Below are positions 6,045 through 8,979 of a stretch of 8,979 nt of DNA, piece by piece. This stretch comes from Terriglobia bacterium. Lineage in GTDB: Bacteria; Acidobacteriota; Terriglobia; UBA7540. The translations under genes were made by a program, and so were the position numbers. Numbering within the stretch: the stretch's first letter is position 1; each line of letters begins with the position of its first letter. The notes under the pieces were generated by a model, which searched no databases, was not told the origin of the DNA, and was given only the letters and a program-made list of their open reading frames with translations. Location of the stretch: assembly GCA_030040295.1 (NCBI GenBank), contig JASHTZ010000399.1, forward strand, positions 1-8,979. The letters run 5' to 3'.

Positions 6045-7160
6045 TTGGAGCGGGCAGGCCTAAAACGTCTTTTGCGGTTTCCCCTCACGTTTCGCCAGAA
6101 TCTGGTGGTGTTGGTCACATCGCTCGCGGGAATTATCCTGCTGATGGGTCTTTCCGCGTTTCGCCACGGCGCGAGTGTTACTTTCGGAGTAGCGATTGCC
6201 GCGCTCGCCGCGCTTTCCGCCGCCGCTGGAACTCTGATGTATTACGAGCGGCGCTCCCGGACGCTCCTCGGTGAGTTGCGCGCTACTCTCAGCAAGATTG
6301 CCCCATCGTACCCGGCGCTGGTTCAGATTACGACTCCCCCCCAATGCACGCTGGCCCTCGAAAAAGAAATCCGCTCGCTCGCCGAAAATTGGCGCGATTT
6401 TTGCGACCATTACCAGAGCGCGCCTGACACCGAGGGGCTTCAGGCAGAGCACCTGGCCGCGATGGGCGAACTGGCCGCCGGCCTTGTGCACGAAATCCGT
6501 AACCCGCTGGCCGGCATTGCGGGTGCCATCGAGATAATCACCAAGGATTTTCCCAAGGACCATCCTGACCGCGAGATTCTGCACGACATTCGGGAGGAAA
6601 CTCGTCGCATTGAAAAAGTTCTGAACGACCTCCTGGCCTATGCGCGACCCAAGCCCCCTCAATTCGAAGTAGCGGACTTGCCGGAGATCGTGGCGCGGAC
6701 CTTGCAACTTGCGAGCCAGCAGGTGGGCGAAAAAAACGTGGAGTTCTCCACCCAACTCCCTCCCCACCTGCCGCGGTTTCGCATGGATCCCGAGCAACTG
6801 CACCAGGTGTTGCTCAGTCTGGCTTTGAACGGTATTGAGGCACTGGGCCGTGAAGGCAGGATAACGATCGCAGCGCGTGTGCAGCCGGGTTCCGGCATGC
6901 CCAATGACCATGATTCCATCGAAATCGTGGTTGCTGACTCCGGCGGAGGGCTCTCGCGCGAGCAGCTTGAGAAAATCTTCCGCCCCTTTTACACCACGCG
7001 AAAAAACGGCGCGGGGTTGGGACTTCCGCTTTCCCGGCGAATCATTAGCCAACAGGGTGGAACGCTGAAAGCGGAAAGCGAATTGAAAAAGGGAAGCCGG
7101 TTTATCATTCGACTTCCCATGCGCAATGCACTTGTGGAAGCGCCGGCGTTGAAGTCTTAA
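6045..7160 (+). CDS. Membrane sensor histidine kinase, NtrB/ZraS-like
   Basis: A 371-residue kinase. Two hydrophobic helices (about 19-37 and 44-66) are separated by only about six residues, so there is essentially no periplasmic sensor domain. A helical cytoplasmic linker (70-130) carries no recognisable PAS or GAF. The catalytic core has the short NtrB-type H-box VHEIRNPL (phospho-His149), N-box Asn262, DSGGG (298-302), F-box IFRPFYTTR (311-319), GAGLGL (322-327) and GSRFIIRLP (350-358). The sigma-54 activator at 7255-8742 follows and is its evident partner. The start is given at a TTG (6045) with AAAAGGAAA ending 10 bases upstream; no ATG or GTG lies in frame before the first membrane helix, though two adjacent GTG codons lie just inside it. 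It diverges from the globin kinase. The stimulus is unknown; it could be membrane state or an input through the linker. Confidence 0.9.
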   Translation: MERAGLKRLLRFPLTFRQNLVVLVTSLAGIILLMGLSAFRHGASVTFGVAIAALAALSAAAGTLMYYERRSRTLLGELRATLSKIAPSYPALVQITTPPQCTLALEKEIRSLAENWRDFCDHYQSAPDTEGLQAEHLAAMGELAAGLVHEIRNPLAGIAGAIEIITKDFPKDHPDREILHDIREETRRIEKVLNDLLAYARPKPPQFEVADLPEIVARTLQLASQQVGEKNVEFSTQLPPHLPRFRMDPEQLHQVLLSLALNGIEALGREGRITIAARVQPGSGMPNDHDSIEIVVADSGGGLSREQLEKIFRPFYTTRKNGAGLGLPLSRRIISQQGGTLKAESELKKGSRFIIRLPMRNALVEAPALKS

Positions 7161-7161
7161 G

Positions 7162-7186
7162 GAGTTCGAGCTGGAGACTCAAACTC
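7162..7186 (+). promoter_or_regulatory. Potential stem-loop directly after the membrane kinase stop
   Basis: GAGTTCGAG (7162-7170) can pair with CTCAAACTC (7178-7186) with one mismatch around a 7-base loop, two bases after the TAA. No run of U follows, so it is a poor terminator. It might modulate read-through or mRNA stability between the kinase and regulator genes, which are 94 bases apart. Confidence 0.25.
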
Positions 7187-7254
7187 GAAACTGGGAATAA
7201 ATTATAGAGCTGGTGAATGATGAGTTTCAGATTGTATCGGGTTGAGTGAAGCCT

Positions 7255-8742
7255 ATGTCTGGCGAGAAAGTTCTGATCGTTGATGACGAAAAGCTTATCC
7301 GGTGGTCGGTACGCCGGCAACTGGAGGAATCGGGTTACTCTGCTATCGAGGCGGAGAGCGGCAGGGGGGGCCTGGCGCAGATTCGCGCGGAATCGCCGGA
7401 CTTGATCCTGCTTGACGTGCGGCTGCCCGACCTGAATGGCATCGACGTCCTGCGCGAAGTCAAGGGAAACAATATTGCCATTCCGGTCATCATGATCACC
7501 GGCGACCCGCAGCTCGACGACATCAAAACCGCGATCAAGCTGGGCGCCATCGATTTTGTCAAAAAGCCGCTCGATTTCGACGAGCTGCAAATCACCCTTT
7601 CCAACGCCCTTGAGCATTCGCGCTTGCGCTCCGAACGCGACATTTTGCGCGATGAGGTACGGAGGCGCTCTGGCTACCATGAGGTCGTTGGAAAGTCCCC
7701 GCGCATGGTCGAGCTGATGAACTTCGTCCGCAAAGTGGCGGTGAGCGAAACCTCCACGGTGCTCATTCAGGGTGAGAGCGGCACGGGAAAGGATTTGATC
7801 GCCAAGGCCATCCATTATGACAGCGCACGCGCCGAAAAACCTTTTGTGCCGATCAACTGCTCGGCCATCCCCGAGACCCTGATGGAAGCCGAGCTTTTCG
7901 GGCACGAGCGCGGGGCCTTTACCGATGCCAAGGCGCAGAAAAAGGGATTGTTCGAAGTTGCCGACGGCGGCACGCTCTTTCTGGATGAAATCGGCGAGCT
8001 CTCCACTTACCTTCAGGCCAAGTTGTTGCGCGCGCTCGAGGAGCAGACCATCCGCCGCGTCGGCGGCGTGAAGGACCTCACCGTGGATATCCGCGTGATC
8101 GCCGCCTCCAATCGCAATCTCGAACAAGGCGTGCGCGAGGGAACCTTTCGCCAGGACTTGTTCTACCGGCTCAGCATTATTCCCATCTTCATCCCTCCCT
8201 TGCGAGATCGCATGGAAGATGTTCTTCCTCTCGTCGAGTTTTTCATTGAACGATACAACTTCCGGTTTAAAAAGAATGTGAAGGGCATCGCCCAGGAAAC
8301 CCGTGATCTATTGATGGAATACGAGTGGCCGGGGAATGTGCGCGAACTGAAAAACGCCGTAGAGCGCGCCATGATCCTGGAGGAGTCGGACTGCATTCGC
8401 CCCACCTACTTGCCGATCCAGGTGACCGGGCAGGTGCAGGATTTTGACTCAGCTATACCCGTGAAGGCGGATGAAGAGACCGGCGGGGAGGATCGCCCGG
8501 CAACCCGTGGCGTTGCCATGTGGCGCCCGCTGCCTTCGGGGAAATTGATTCCGATGCTCCGGCTCCCCAAGCAGGGCACTTCGCTCGAGGAAATCGAGCG
8601 CGTACTGGTGAGTCTGGCCCTGCAGCAGTCCGAGGGCAACCAGTCGCAGGCTGCGAAGCTCCTGGATATTTCCCGCGATGCCCTGCGCTATAAAATGACC
8701 AAGTTTGGATTTGAAGTGAAGGCGGAGGGATCGCCCGAGTAG
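7255..8742 (+). CDS. Sigma-54-dependent NtrC-family response regulator (REC-AAA+-Fis)
   Basis: A 495-residue enhancer-binding regulator. The N-terminal receiver (about 3-118) has Asp10/Asp11, phospho-acceptor Asp54, Thr82 and Lys104. The central AAA+ domain (about 143-380) has Walker A GESGTGKD (173-180), a sigma-54 contact loop reading GAFTDA (220-225) instead of the usual GAFTGA, Walker B LFLDE (Asp244/Glu245), arginine-finger region FRQDLFYRLS (298-307) and sensor II WPGNVREL (358-365). A loose linker of about 50 residues precedes the Fis-type helix-turn-helix (NQSQAAKLLDISRDALRYKM, about 462-481). Phosphorylated by the upstream kinase, it would hexamerise and open sigma-54 promoters. I start it at the ATG at 7255 because MSGEKVLIVDDE is a natural N-terminus; a GTG at 7246 would add three residues, and neither has a strong ribosome-binding site. 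The downstream redox gene begins 17 bp after the stop. Confidence 0.94.
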   Translation: MSGEKVLIVDDEKLIRWSVRRQLEESGYSAIEAESGRGGLAQIRAESPDLILLDVRLPDLNGIDVLREVKGNNIAIPVIMITGDPQLDDIKTAIKLGAIDFVKKPLDFDELQITLSNALEHSRLRSERDILRDEVRRRSGYHEVVGKSPRMVELMNFVRKVAVSETSTVLIQGESGTGKDLIAKAIHYDSARAEKPFVPINCSAIPETLMEAELFGHERGAFTDAKAQKKGLFEVADGGTLFLDEIGELSTYLQAKLLRALEEQTIRRVGGVKDLTVDIRVIAASNRNLEQGVREGTFRQDLFYRLSIIPIFIPPLRDRMEDVLPLVEFFIERYNFRFKKNVKGIAQETRDLLMEYEWPGNVRELKNAVERAMILEESDCIRPTYLPIQVTGQVQDFDSAIPVKADEETGGEDRPATRGVAMWRPLPSGKLIPMLRLPKQGTSLEEIERVLVSLALQQSEGNQSQAAKLLDISRDALRYKMTKFGFEVKAEGSPE

Positions 8743-8759
8743 TTACTTAAGGAGAATCC

Positions 8760-8979
8760 ATGGGACTTCTTCGTGATTCGGACGTGGAGGAAATCCGCGA
8801 GAGGCTCGCTGGAATGCCGAACCCCGTCAAGCTGGTCCATTTTACCCAGGACCTGAATCTCGACTACGGACGTGAAACTCGACAGTTGCTCGAGGAGCTC
8901 ATGGGGATTTCCGACAAGGTTTCCCTGGAAACCCACAATTTCCTGATTGACAAGGAGAAAGCGGCGGAATACGCGGTGG
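8760..8979 (+). CDS. PDO/AhpF-N-like thioredoxin-fold protein, N-terminal part (cut by right edge), first CxxC missing
   Basis: Translation from the ATG at 8760, preceded by AAGGAG at five-base spacing, gives 73 residues open to the window end. The segments MGLL-x-DSD, NPVKLVHF (21-28), QLLEEL (42-47) and SDKVSLE (51-57) match the first thioredoxin fold of glutaredoxin-like protein disulfide oxidoreductases (archaeal and bacterial PDO). From memory, the alignment with Pyrococcus PDO is gap-free from VKL to DKxS. The CxxC of that fold falls on Leu34-Asp35-Tyr36-Gly37, so both cysteines are absent, as in the first fold of the AhpF N-terminal domain. A second fold with an active CxxC would be expected beyond the edge. 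The gene sits 17 bp behind the sigma-54 regulator and is probably in its operon. Family assignment is good; function is inferred. Confidence 0.72.
   Translation, partial: MGLLRDSDVEEIRERLAGMPNPVKLVHFTQDLNLDYGRETRQLLEELMGISDKVSLETHNFLIDKEKAAEYAV

Noticed and set aside
6060..7052. Long open frame of 330 codons on the minus strand opposite the membrane kinase
   Set aside because: It is antisense to a gene with intact kinase motifs and its product shows no recognisable domain; it arises from GC-biased codon usage on the other strand.
7180..7208. Possible internal promoter before the sigma-54 regulator, with TATAGA at 7203-7208
   Set aside because: No acceptable -35 box lies at 16-18 bases, and a sigma-54 reading at CTGGGAA lacks the -12 GC. 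Co-transcription with the kinase is simpler.
7105..8127. Long open frame of 340 codons on the minus strand opposite the sigma-54 regulator
   Set aside because: The plus-strand product is a complete NtrC-family protein. The antisense frame has no family motifs and overlaps two genes and the gap between them.

Overview
The window is a chromosomal-looking, moderately GC-rich bacterial segment with tightly packed genes on both strands. The protein styles (a FemAB/GNAT-type acyltransferase, an ABC-2 exporter, NtrC-type regulators with a GAFTDA loop, a globin-coupled kinase) resemble soil Acidobacteriota. That assignment is an inference from family resemblance and is only moderately secure. No rRNA, tRNA, insertion sequence, phage gene or CRISPR array is visible.

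Layout. (1) 1-389, minus: the N-terminal part of a FemAB-like acyltransferase running off the left edge. A 271-bp leader/intergenic region precedes it and carries a good sigma-70-like promoter with two short palindromes just upstream. (2) 661-2849, minus: a two-gene ABC exporter, with the ATPase first in transcription order and the ABC-2 permease second. (3) 3056-3811, plus: a lone short-chain dehydrogenase/reductase diverging from the exporter across a 206-bp gap. (4) 3833-5982, minus: a signalling operon made of a soluble globin-coupled hybrid histidine kinase followed by a stand-alone receiver protein. (5) 6045-8742, plus: a membrane histidine kinase and a sigma-54-activating NtrC-type response regulator, diverging from operon 4 across only 62 bp. 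(6) 8760-8979, plus: the start of a PDO/AhpF-like thioredoxin-fold protein, 17 bp behind the regulator and cut by the right edge.

How the genes may work together. The centre and right half form a compact signalling island. The globin kinase has the heme-pocket residues expected of an oxygen sensor: Tyr45 distal and His99 proximal, the same positions I recall for the Anaeromyxobacter globin-coupled kinase AfGcHK. It carries its own receiver and has a CheY-like partner next door. Back-to-back with it lies an NtrB/NtrC-type pair that leads directly into a redox-family gene whose first thioredoxin fold lacks the CxxC motif. A shared 62-bp control region containing a perfect 7-bp inverted repeat makes co-regulation plausible. 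A heme-based redox/oxygen response is therefore a reasonable hypothesis, but nothing in the sequence proves cross-talk between the two kinase systems. The exporter, the SDR and the FemAB-like gene look like independent housekeeping or envelope genes.
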